The notes under the pieces are model-generated. The model was not told the DNA's origin. It did not search any database and saw only the letters and a program-made list of their open reading frames with translations. Position numbers and translations under genes: made by a program. A stretch of DNA of 64,000 nt. Origin: Rhizobium croatiense (lineage in GTDB: Bacteria > Pseudomonadota > Alphaproteobacteria > Rhizobiales > Rhizobiaceae). Below are positions 58,081-64,000 of this stretch, piece by piece. The DNA lies in the NCBI RefSeq assembly GCF_019793465.1, contig NZ_JAILYJ010000010.1, positions 1 to 64,000 of the forward strand. Direction: 5' to 3'. The stretch's first letter is position 1; each line of letters begins with the position of its first letter.

Positions 58081-59163
58081 TCAAGCGCTGAGACCGCCGA
58101 ACAGCGTCGGCATGTCGAGCGGGCGGAAGCCGTAATGCGTCATCCAGCGGACATCGGCATTGAAGAAGTCGCGCAGGTCGGGCATGCCGTATTTCAGCAT
58201 GGCGATGCGGTCGAGGCCCATGCCCCAGGCAAAACCCTGATACTCGTCCGGATCGAGGCCGCCATAACGCAGCACGTTCGGGTGCACCATGCCGCAGCCG
58301 AGAATCTCCATCCAATCGGTGCCTTCGCCGAACTTGACGATCGGGCCGGAGCGATCGCACTGGATATCGACCTCGAAGGAGGGCTCGGTGAAGGGGAAGA
58401 AGGATGGGCGGAAGCGCATCGTCACGCTGTCGACCTCGAAGAAGGTCTTGCAGAACTCCTCGAGCACCCAGCGGATATTGGCGACATTGGCCTTCTTGTC
58501 GATGACCAATCCCTCGACCTGGTGGAACATCGGCGAATGCGTGGCATCGCTGTCCTGGCGATAGGTCTTGCCGGGAATGATGATGCGGATCGGCGGCTTC
58601 TGCGCTTCCATGGTGCGCACCTGCACCGGCGAGGTATGCGTGCGCAGCACCTTGCGCTCACCGTTTTCGTCAGGATTGAAGAAGAAGGTGTCGTGCATCT
58701 CGCGGGCCGGATGGCCTTCGGGAAAATTCAACGCGGTGAAATTGTAATAATCGGTCTCGATATCGGGGCCTTCGGCGATCGAGAAACCCATGTCGGCGAA
58801 GATCGCGGTGATCTCATCGACGATCTGGCTGATCGGATGAATGCGGCCGCGCTCGGCCGGCGAGGAGCGCACCGGCAGGCTGACATCGACGGTTTCGGCC
58901 TTCAGGCGGGCGTTGACCGCCGCCATTTTCAGCACCGACTTCCGTTCGGCGACGGCATCCGCCACCGCATTCTTCAGGGCGTTGATCGCAGCACCCCGGG
59001 TCTGACGCTCCTCGGGCGTCATCGCGCCGAGCGTCTTCAGGAGTTCCGAGACCGAGCCCTTCTTGCCGAGAGCGGAGACGCGCACGGCTTCCAGTGCGGC
59101 CTCGTCATTGGCGGCGGCGATTTCCGCGAGCAGCGATGAGTTGAGCTGGTCGATATCTGACAT
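58081..59163 (-). CDS. pheS: Phenylalanyl-tRNA synthetase alpha subunit
   Basis: The catalytic 360-aa subunit has an N-terminal coiled coil (about 1-90) and a class II core with [14 protein letters not shown], the motif 2 region [11 protein letters not shown], and motif 3 in [14 protein letters not shown] near the C-terminus. ATG 59163 opens MSDIDQL; upstream in-frame codons run through the rplT terminator, so they are not used. Confidence 0.98.
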   Translation of the reverse strand: MSDIDQLNSSLLAEIAAANDEAALEAVRVSALGKKGSVSELLKTLGAMTPEERQTRGAAINALKNAVADAVAERKSVLKMAAVNARLKAETVDVSLPVRSSPAERGRIHPISQIVDEITAIFADMGFSIAEGPDIETDYYNFTALNFPEGHPAREMHDTFFFNPDENGERKVLRTHTSPVQVRTMEAQKPPIRIIIPGKTYRQDSDATHSPMFHQVEGLVIDKKANVANIRWVLEEFCKTFFEVDSVTMRFRPSFFPFTEPSFEVDIQCDRSGPIVKFGEGTDWMEILGCGMVHPNVLRYGGLDPDEYQGFAWGMGLDRIAMLKYGMPDLRDFFNADVRWMTHYGFRPLDMPTLFGGLSA

Positions 59164-59243
59164 TGTCACTTCTTTCCGTCCAGTATCAGGCGGGGATCGG
59201 GAGGCAGGCGGCGCCGACCGGCGCAAGGGATATAAAGAAAGAA

Positions 59244-59274
59244 AAACCCGCGCTAGCCCAAACCAGCGCGGGTT
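59244..59274 (-). terminator. Terminator between rplT and pheS
   Basis: An AAACCCGCGCT / AGCGCGGGTTT stem with a 9-nt loop is followed on the minus strand by TTTTTCTTTC. It ends the rplT transcript or acts as an attenuator before pheS. Confidence 0.85.
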
Positions 59275-59313
59275 TCCCAAAATTCAAAAAGCGTCAAGCT
59301 TGGGAAGCGCTGG

Positions 59314-59718
59314 TTAACGAACCGCGCCTTCAAACTCGTTGGCCGTACCGGTTTCCTTGAGGTATTCAAGGGCCTTCTTGGCGGCATTGACCAGCGCGCC
59401 GAATGCCTCCGGCTCGTGGATCGCCATGTCGGAGAGAACCTTGCGGTCGACTTCGATGCCGGCCTTGTTCAGGCCGTCGATGAAGCGGCCATAGGTCAGG
59501 CCGAATTCGCGGACAGCAGCGTTGATGCGCTGGATCCAGAGTGCGCGGAAGTTGCGCTTGTTGACCTTGCGGTCGCGGTAAGCGTACTGCTTCGACCGGT
59601 CGACAGCGGCCTTGGCGGCGCGGATGGTGTTCTTGCGGCGGCCGTAAAAGCCCTTGGCGGCCTTCAGAACCTTCTTGTGCTTGGCGTGAGAGGTGACGCC
59701 TCTTTTTACACGTGCCAT
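59314..59718 (-). CDS. rplT: 50S ribosomal protein L20
   Basis: The 134-aa basic protein starts [28 protein letters not shown], the L20 extended RNA-binding tail, and has [19 protein letters not shown]. It binds 23S rRNA early in 50S assembly; in some bacteria L20 also represses its own operon. It is 38 bp after rpmI. Confidence 0.99.
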   Translation of the reverse strand: MARVKRGVTSHAKHKKVLKAAKGFYGRRKNTIRAAKAAVDRSKQYAYRDRKVNKRNFRALWIQRINAAVREFGLTYGRFIDGLNKAGIEVDRKVLSDMAIHEPEAFGALVNAAKKALEYLKETGTANEFEGAVR

Positions 59719-59756
59719 ATCATGATCTCCTTAAATCTAGCGTTCGCGGACGAGTC

Positions 59757-59960
59757 TCAGAGACCGTTCGGCAGGTAATTCTTGATAACCTTGCGGCCAT
59801 CCGGTTCTGCAAGAACCATCGTGCCACGTGCATCGCGAATGAACTTGTTGGTACGCTTGATCATGCCATGGCGCTTGCCGGCAGCGGCAGCCTTGACCTT
59901 GCCCGTCGCGGTGATCTTGAACCGCTTCTTGGCAGAGGACTTCGTCTTCATCTTGGGCAT
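59757..59960 (-). CDS. rpmI: 50S ribosomal protein L35
   Basis: The 67-aa L35 begins [20 protein letters not shown], with ATG 59960 after AGGAGT. Upstream in-frame codons are not part of the conserved protein. Forms an operon with rplT. Confidence 0.99.
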   Translation of the reverse strand: MPKMKTKSSAKKRFKITATGKVKAAAAGKRHGMIKRTNKFIRDARGTMVLAEPDGRKVIKNYLPNGL

Positions 59961-60269
59961 TTTGCTACTCCTTCTGTCCTCCCTGCGCGCTTCATCAAAA
60001 AAGCCCTCTCGCGAAGTCCGGTTCTCCGGCCGTCGCAACAAGGTGCGGGAGCGTTTGTTGTTGATCTGCGGCTTCGGCGACGAACCGTTCCGCAAGCATT
60101 CGAAACTGCCACGGCATGCCCTGCCGGTCAGTTCGGACGCGCGCTTATAACCGCAGCGTCATGAAAGTGCAACGGGGCCGCGGAGGAATCTTCGCCAGCC
60201 CAAAATCGGGATGGCCGAAAGCACAAAAGCCGCCCTTGCGGACGGCCTTGGGCAAAAAGTATCTGGCGC
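59961..60269 (-). promoter_or_regulatory. 309-bp gap between infC and rpmI
   Basis: In many bacteria infC, rpmI and rplT are closely packed. Here the gap holds an infC terminator (60225-60246) and about 265 bp of leader before rpmI, so rpmI-rplT likely has its own promoter or an attenuated leader. No ORF is supported. Confidence 0.55.
60225..60246 (-). terminator. Terminator after infC
   Basis: On the minus strand, GCCGTCC-GCAA-GGGCGGC (one G-T pair) is followed by TTTTGTG, about 24 bp after the infC stop. Confidence 0.75.
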
Positions 60270-60806
60270 TTACTTCGGCGCCAGCACCATCATCATCTGA
60301 CGGCCTTCGAGCTTTGGCTCGGCTTCGACCTTGGCGATCTCAAGCGTGTCGGCCTTGACCTGCTGCAGAAGCTTCATGCCGAGCTCCTGGTGGGCCATTT
60401 CACGGCCGCGGAACTTCAGCGTCACCTTAACCTTGTCACCCTCGTCGAAGAAGCGGCCCATCGCCTTCATCTTCACCTCATAATCATGGGTGTCGATATT
60501 CGGGCGCATCTTGATTTCTTTGACTTCGACGATCTTCTGCTTCTTGCGCGCCTCGGCGGCCTTCTTCTGGTTGGCGTATTTCAGCTTGCCCAGATCGAGG
60601 ATCTTGCACACCGGCGGTTCGGCATTGGGGGAAATTTCGACAAGATCGAGGCCGGCTTCTTCTGCCATTCTCAAGGCCTGGTCGGTGGGCACGATGCCCA
60701 TATTCTGTCCGTCAGCCGCGATCAGCTGAACTTTGGGAATGCGGATTTCACGGTTCGAGCGCGGGCCGTCCTTCACGGGCGCATCGGTCTTAAAAGGTCT
60801 GCGAAT
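60270..60806 (-). CDS. infC: Translation initiation factor IF-3, AUU start
   Basis: IF-3 keeps 30S subunits free and checks start codons and initiator tRNA. The 178-aa protein has the N-domain ([46 protein letters not shown]) and the C-domain ([17 protein letters not shown]). The conserved start ([13 protein letters not shown]) follows an ATT codon at 60806-60804, with GAGGAG ending 9 nt upstream. No ATG or GTG lies near; the longer frame from 60869 has no ribosome site. AUU starts are a known autoregulation device of infC in E. coli. Confidence 0.95.
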   Translation of the reverse strand: MRRPFKTDAPVKDGPRSNREIRIPKVQLIAADGQNMGIVPTDQALRMAEEAGLDLVEISPNAEPPVCKILDLGKLKYANQKKAAEARKKQKIVEVKEIKMRPNIDTHDYEVKMKAMGRFFDEGDKVKVTLKFRGREMAHQELGMKLLQQVKADTLEIAKVEAEPKLEGRQMMMVLAPK

Positions 60807-60984
60807 GGTCGTATTCTCCTCGCGTTGTTTCCGGAATGTTGCAGCCGCGCGCTCCCGACCAGGGTGCACAAACGTATCTCGTTATCGCTGCAACGGAGTC
60901 AATATCATCCTTTAGCGGAAAAATCACCTGCTGTCAGCCTGCCAAGAATCTGTTTTATAGGCCAAAACAATAGGAGTTTCGCCG

Positions 60985-61812
60985 ATGTCCGATCAGATGC
61001 CAAATGTTCAGCCGCAGTTCCTGACGGTCGGCGAAGGCAAGGCGGCACGTGAGATCGCCATGCTGGTGCGCCCGGCGCAAGCCGGCAATAATGCCCCGAC
61101 GCTCGTTTGGCTATCCGGCTACCGTTCCGACATGCGCGGCACCAAGGCATTGGAGCTCGACGGACTGGCGGGCGAACTCGGTACTGCCTGTATCCGCCTC
61201 GACTATTCCGGCCACGGGCTTTCCGGCGGCAGCTTTCGCGACGGCACGATCTCACGCTGGCTGGAGGAGGCGCTGGCCGTGATCCGCCACATCGCGCCCG
61301 ACCGGGTCATTCTCGTCGGCTCCTCGATGGGAGGCTGGATTGCGCTGCGGCTGGCGCAGGAGCTCGCGCGACAGGACGGCCCGAAGCTCGAAGGCCCAAA
61401 ACTCGAAGGAATGGTGCTGATCGCGCCGGCGCCCGATTTCACCTCCGAACTGATCGAGCCGAACCTGACGGCCAAGGAGCGTAAGTCGCTGGCCGAGCGC
61501 GGCTATTTCGCAGAGCGCTCGCAATACAGCCCGGAGCCGGACATCTATACCAGGGCGCTGATCGAGGATGGCCGCAAGAACCGCGTGCTCGACGGCATGA
61601 TCGAAACTGGATGCCCGGTGCATATTCTCCAGGGCATGAAGGATCCCGACGTGCCGCATGCGCATGCGATGAAACTTGTCGAGCACCTTCCTGCCGACGA
61701 CGTGGTGCTGACCTTCATCCGCGACGGCGACCATCGCCTGTCCCGCCCCAGCGATATCGCCCTTATTCTGAGCGCCGTCAAAGGTATCATCCGCACCTCC
61801 ATGGCCGGGTAA
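60985..61812 (+). CDS. Alpha/beta hydrolase
   Basis: A 275-aa serine hydrolase: nucleophile elbow VGSSMGGWIAL (S near 114), a lid region, and histidine in RDGDHRLSRP (near 253), with the acid in LQGMKDPDVPH. It is like the esterase/CocE or BAAT-type single-domain hydrolases. ATG 60985 follows AGGAG. Substrate unknown; divergent from infC. Confidence 0.93.
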   Translation: MSDQMPNVQPQFLTVGEGKAAREIAMLVRPAQAGNNAPTLVWLSGYRSDMRGTKALELDGLAGELGTACIRLDYSGHGLSGGSFRDGTISRWLEEALAVIRHIAPDRVILVGSSMGGWIALRLAQELARQDGPKLEGPKLEGMVLIAPAPDFTSELIEPNLTAKERKSLAERGYFAERSQYSPEPDIYTRALIEDGRKNRVLDGMIETGCPVHILQGMKDPDVPHAHAMKLVEHLPADDVVLTFIRDGDHRLSRPSDIALILSAVKGIIRTSMAG

Positions 61813-61959
61813 TAACCTGCTGAAACAGATCGCCGTCTTGTTGCATTTTAACCATGTCGACGGCTCGCAAGGTCCCTACAAGAAGTAACGATTGACTCTT
61901 CTCGGCCCTCTCCATTAACAGTTTGTTAATAATTAAGGGGCGATTAGGAAAGAGCGGGC

Positions 61960-62559
61960 GTGCGGATCAAAGGTATCTTTGTGGCCATGATGGCCGTGTT
62001 TGCGATGGCGACTGCCGCCATCCCAGCTCCAAGCAGAAATGCTTCCATGGTAACAGGCAACGCCACTTCGCAGCCGATCGGCCATTATGATTTCTGTCAG
62101 ACCCACAGCAGTGAATGCGGCGCAAACCGCAATGCGGGCCCTGTCGAGATGACCCCGGCCAAGTGGTCGATCGTCCGCTCGATCAACGCCACCATCAACC
62201 GCACGATCACGCCGATGACCGACAAGGAAATCTACGGCAAGGATGAAGTCTGGGCCTATCCGACCACCGCGGGTGACTGCGAGGACTTCGCGCTGCTGAA
62301 GCGGCGCATCCTGATCCAGCGCGGCGTTCCGGCCGCCGACCTGCTGATGACCGTCGTGCGCAAGCCCGACGGTGAGGGCCATGCCGTCCTGACGCTGCGC
62401 ACCGCCGAGGGCGACTTCGTGCTCGACAACCTCGCCGCCGACGTCAAGCCGTGGTTCGGAACGCCCTATTCTTTCGTCAAGCGCCAGTCGAGCTACAATG
62501 CCGGCCGCTGGGTCACCATCGAGAACGGCCGCGACGTTCTGGTCGGCGCCCTGCGCTGA
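61960..62559 (+). CDS. Periplasmic bacterial transglutaminase-like cysteine proteinase (BTLCP)
   Basis: The 199-aa protein has a signal peptide (VRIKGIFVAMMAVFAMATAA, GTG start read as Met) and a papain-like core of the BTLCP/DUF920 type. GDCEDFALLKR carries the catalytic cysteine near 107, GHAVLTLRT the histidine near 141 and FVLDNLAADV the aspartate near 156. Such proteins are frequent in rhizobia; homologues of LapG cut adhesins, but this shorter one has no known substrate. A terminator follows. Confidence 0.9.
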   Translation: MRIKGIFVAMMAVFAMATAAIPAPSRNASMVTGNATSQPIGHYDFCQTHSSECGANRNAGPVEMTPAKWSIVRSINATINRTITPMTDKEIYGKDEVWAYPTTAGDCEDFALLKRRILIQRGVPAADLLMTVVRKPDGEGHAVLTLRTAEGDFVLDNLAADVKPWFGTPYSFVKRQSSYNAGRWVTIENGRDVLVGALR

Positions 62560-62913
62560 GGATTTCAGGGGGATGCGGGGAAAAAGGCCGGCGAAAGCCG
62601 GCCTTTTGCTTTTGGGGGAATTGGAGCCGCGTCGACCGTCACCTTTCGCTTCTGCTCAAGCTGTTCGTCGCTCGCGCTCCTCACCCCATCATCTGCCCTT
62701 CGGGCATCTTCTCCCCGCTGGGACTCCTCAACGTGTAAGGATGAGGGCTGTTTGCTTTGGCTGCCGACCAGGATGAGGGAGGTGGGCTTGGTGATATAAA
62801 TCGGCGTGGAGATTGCGGTACTGTAAGTGGGTTGCGTTTGCCGCATCCTATCCCGGCCCTCCGCATGGCTCCGGGCGTTCGGATCGATTGCTCGGGCTCT
62901 GCCCGACCACAGC
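62560..62913. other. Intergenic, 354 bp, with a terminator and a repeat-like segment
   Basis: After the terminator at 62582-62610, a segment at about 62665-62755 (CTCGCGCTCCTCACCCCATC, then CTGCCCTTCGGGCATCTTCT) looks like a dispersed rhizobial intergenic repeat. No gene is supported. Confidence 0.45.
62582..62610 (+). terminator. Rho-independent terminator after the BTLCP gene
   Basis: AAAAGGCCGGC-GAAA-GCCGGCCTTTT is a perfect stem with a stable GAAA tetraloop and a following T-rich run. Confidence 0.92.
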
Positions 62914-63897
62914 TCACCCATTCCCGATCAAAATCCCTGCACCGAGCACCAAGCTGCCGCCCAGCACCACCTGAAAGGCGGCGCGCAGGAACGGCGTTTC
63001 CATGTAGCGGTTCTGGATGAAGGCGATCGCCCAGAGTTCGAAGAAGACGATGACGCCGGCGGTGATCGTCGCCGTCCAGAAATGCGGGATCAGATAGGGC
63101 AGCGCATGGCCGAGACCGCCGAGCGTCGTCATGATGCCGCAGGCAAGGCCGCGTTTGACCGGCGAGCCCCTGCCGGAGATCTTGCCGTCGTCATGGGCGG
63201 CTTCGGTGAAGCCCATCGAGATGCCGGCGCCGACGGAAGCGGAAAGGCCGACAAGGAAGGTCTGCCAGGTATCCTGCGTGGCAAAGGCGGCGGCAAAGAT
63301 CGGCGCCAGCGTCGAGACCGAGCCGTCCATCAGCCCGGCAAGGCCCGGCTGCACATAGGTCAGCACGAATTGCCGGTGCGCCGCCTCGTCCTCGTCGCGC
63401 TTGATATCTTCGGGCGTATGTTTGTCGCCCAGCATGCGGGCGATATCTTCGTGCCCCTGCTCGGCAAGAGCGAGATCGCCGAGAAGCTCACGCGTCGAAG
63501 CATCGGAAGTCTGCTTTGCCGCTTCGACATAGAAGCGGTAGGCCTGCTCCTCCATCGCTTCGGTCTCCTGCCGTATCGCATCGAGCGAAAGGCTTGCCCT
63601 GAGCCAGTCGGGCTTGCGTTCGTAGAAGCCCTGCACATGTTCGCGCCGGATCAGCGGGATGCGCTCGCCGAAACGCTGGCGATGGATCTCGATCAGGGAT
63701 TTGCGATGGGTATCCTCGACCTCGGCCATATCTTCGAAAACCTTTGCCGAGGCCGGGAATTCGTTCCGGAGCCTGTCGGCATAGGCAAGATAGATGCGGG
63801 CATCGTCTTCCTCGGAGGCGATTGCGAGGGCGAGAATCTCCTGCTCGGACAGCGACTCGAAAGACCGTTTCGGTGATCTGAAAAATCGCGCCAACAT
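62914..63897 (-). CDS. mbfA: MbfA-type membrane iron exporter (ferritin-like plus VIT domain)
   Basis: This 327-aa protein joins an N-terminal erythrin/rubrerythrin-like di-iron domain to a C-terminal VIT1/CCC1-like membrane domain. Residues about 24-160 carry EEDDARIYLAYADRL, MAEVEDTHRK, AMEEQAYRFYVEAA and AEQGHEDIA with ExxH pairs. About five membrane helices follow, starting near GLAGLMDGSVSTLAPIFAAA (about 190). Agrobacterium and Bradyrhizobium MbfA export iron and protect from peroxide and acid. ATG 63897 is preferred over GTG 63900 because GGAG lies 7 bp upstream. A perfect ICE palindrome (63912-63930) predicts repression by Irr when iron is low. Confidence 0.93.
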   Translation of the reverse strand: MLARFFRSPKRSFESLSEQEILALAIASEEDDARIYLAYADRLRNEFPASAKVFEDMAEVEDTHRKSLIEIHRQRFGERIPLIRREHVQGFYERKPDWLRASLSLDAIRQETEAMEEQAYRFYVEAAKQTSDASTRELLGDLALAEQGHEDIARMLGDKHTPEDIKRDEDEAAHRQFVLTYVQPGLAGLMDGSVSTLAPIFAAAFATQDTWQTFLVGLSASVGAGISMGFTEAAHDDGKISGRGSPVKRGLACGIMTTLGGLGHALPYLIPHFWTATITAGVIVFFELWAIAFIQNRYMETPFLRAAFQVVLGGSLVLGAGILIGNG

Positions 63898-63911
63898 CAC
63901 TATTCTCCATA

Positions 63912-63930
63912 ATTTAGAATTATTCTAAAT
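63912..63930. promoter_or_regulatory. Iron control element (ICE), predicted Irr binding site
   Basis: ATTTAGAA-TTA-TTCTAAAT is a perfect palindrome matching the TTTAGAA-N3-TTCTAAA ICE pattern, 15 bp before mbfA and 16 bp before the divergent gene, so Irr could control both. Confidence 0.85.
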
Positions 63931-63945
63931 CTAAAGAAGGAGCCA

Positions 63946-64000
63946 ATGGCGGTCAAGGGTGCAGACAGGCCGGCTGACGGATTGCCGCAAGCCGCACGGA
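63946..64000 (+). CDS. 5' end of an unidentified gene divergent from mbfA (cut by the window)
   Basis: ATG 63946 follows a strong AAGAAGGAG and opens a frame MAVKGADRPADGLPQAAR that runs to the window end. Only 18 codons are visible, too few to name it. Its position makes it a possible member of the ICE/Irr regulon. Confidence 0.6.
   Translation, partial: MAVKGADRPADGLPQAAR

Noticed and set aside
56112..59139. Two long plus-strand frames opposite pheT and pheS
   Set aside because: Both are antisense to conserved synthetase genes, lack motifs and have no proper start signals.
59164..59280. A leader peptide with Trp/Phe codons before pheS
   Set aside because: The frame starts at TTG inside the rplT terminator with no ribosome site and too few Phe codons; a pheM-like attenuator is not supported.

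Overview
The window is a 64 kb piece of a GC-rich alphaproteobacterial chromosome. Gene content and order point to Rhizobiaceae, most likely the Rhizobium leguminosarum/etli group. The markers are a PmtA-type phosphatidylethanolamine methyltransferase, an NDUFA9-like protein, an Atu4866-like protein, an MbfA iron exporter with an Irr-type ICE palindrome, a RIME-like mosaic repeat, and dnaN lying apart from dnaA. This assignment rests on recognising families; no database was searched. Most of the window is ordinary core chromosome.

Layout. 1-3.5 kb is a decayed integration scar around comM: a truncated NERD/SF1 helicase, a roughly 70-bp vestige of a second comM, intact comM, and a frameshifted, internally deleted tyrosine recombinase. 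3.5-8.5 kb (minus strand) holds a chemoreceptor, gshB, a cupin protein, yraN and rsmI. 8.8-14.3 kb (plus) holds dnaN, a DUF72 protein, pmtA, a histidine-phosphatase-like protein, pyrF, a DUF1330 protein and an NDUFA9-like protein, ending in a strong terminator. 14.5-20.9 kb holds a 50-aa secreted peptide, uppP, a GST, queG, an SDR-like protein, an RlpA-like protein and an RsmB-type rRNA methyltransferase. 21.2-26.4 kb is an imelysin / di-heme / imelysin / DUF1513 operon of the kind linked to iron handling; it has a RIME-like element just upstream and a 134-bp foldback repeat inside it. 26.4-31.4 kb holds DUF2252, a thioesterase, a nucleosidase, guaA, a VOC-family remnant and a RibD-type reductase.

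31.5-45.3 kb is a patchwork of small metabolic and stress genes with their own regulators: PEBP; AraC; LysR with a divergent Atu4866/SDR/SDR cluster; ogt; an AstE-like deacylase; an ArsC-like protein; ybaK; MarR with GST; an M29 aminopeptidase; EamA with a divergent MarR; a quinone-reductase-like flavoprotein; xseA. Clear operator-like palindromes lie in three divergent promoters. 45.6-49.3 kb holds a small membrane protein and a three-gene GT-C / GT2 / GtrA set that looks like a lipid-linked sugar transfer module. 49.3-55.6 kb holds oxidoreductases, a GNAT, an M15-like protein, a DUF892 ferritin-like protein, LysR and an aldo/keto reductase. 55.6-60.8 kb is the translation block pheT, pheS, rplT, rpmI, infC (minus), where infC appears to start at AUU. 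The right end holds an alpha/beta hydrolase, a periplasmic transglutaminase-like protein, and mbfA with a perfect ICE palindrome shared with a divergent gene cut by the window edge.

No CRISPR array, rRNA, recognisable tRNA, intact insertion sequence or intact phage was seen. The best leads are the comM-associated scar, the repeat-interrupted imelysin operon, the GT-C/GT2/GtrA module, the ICE-controlled mbfA divergon and the AUU start of infC. I see no convincing wholly new multi-gene system.
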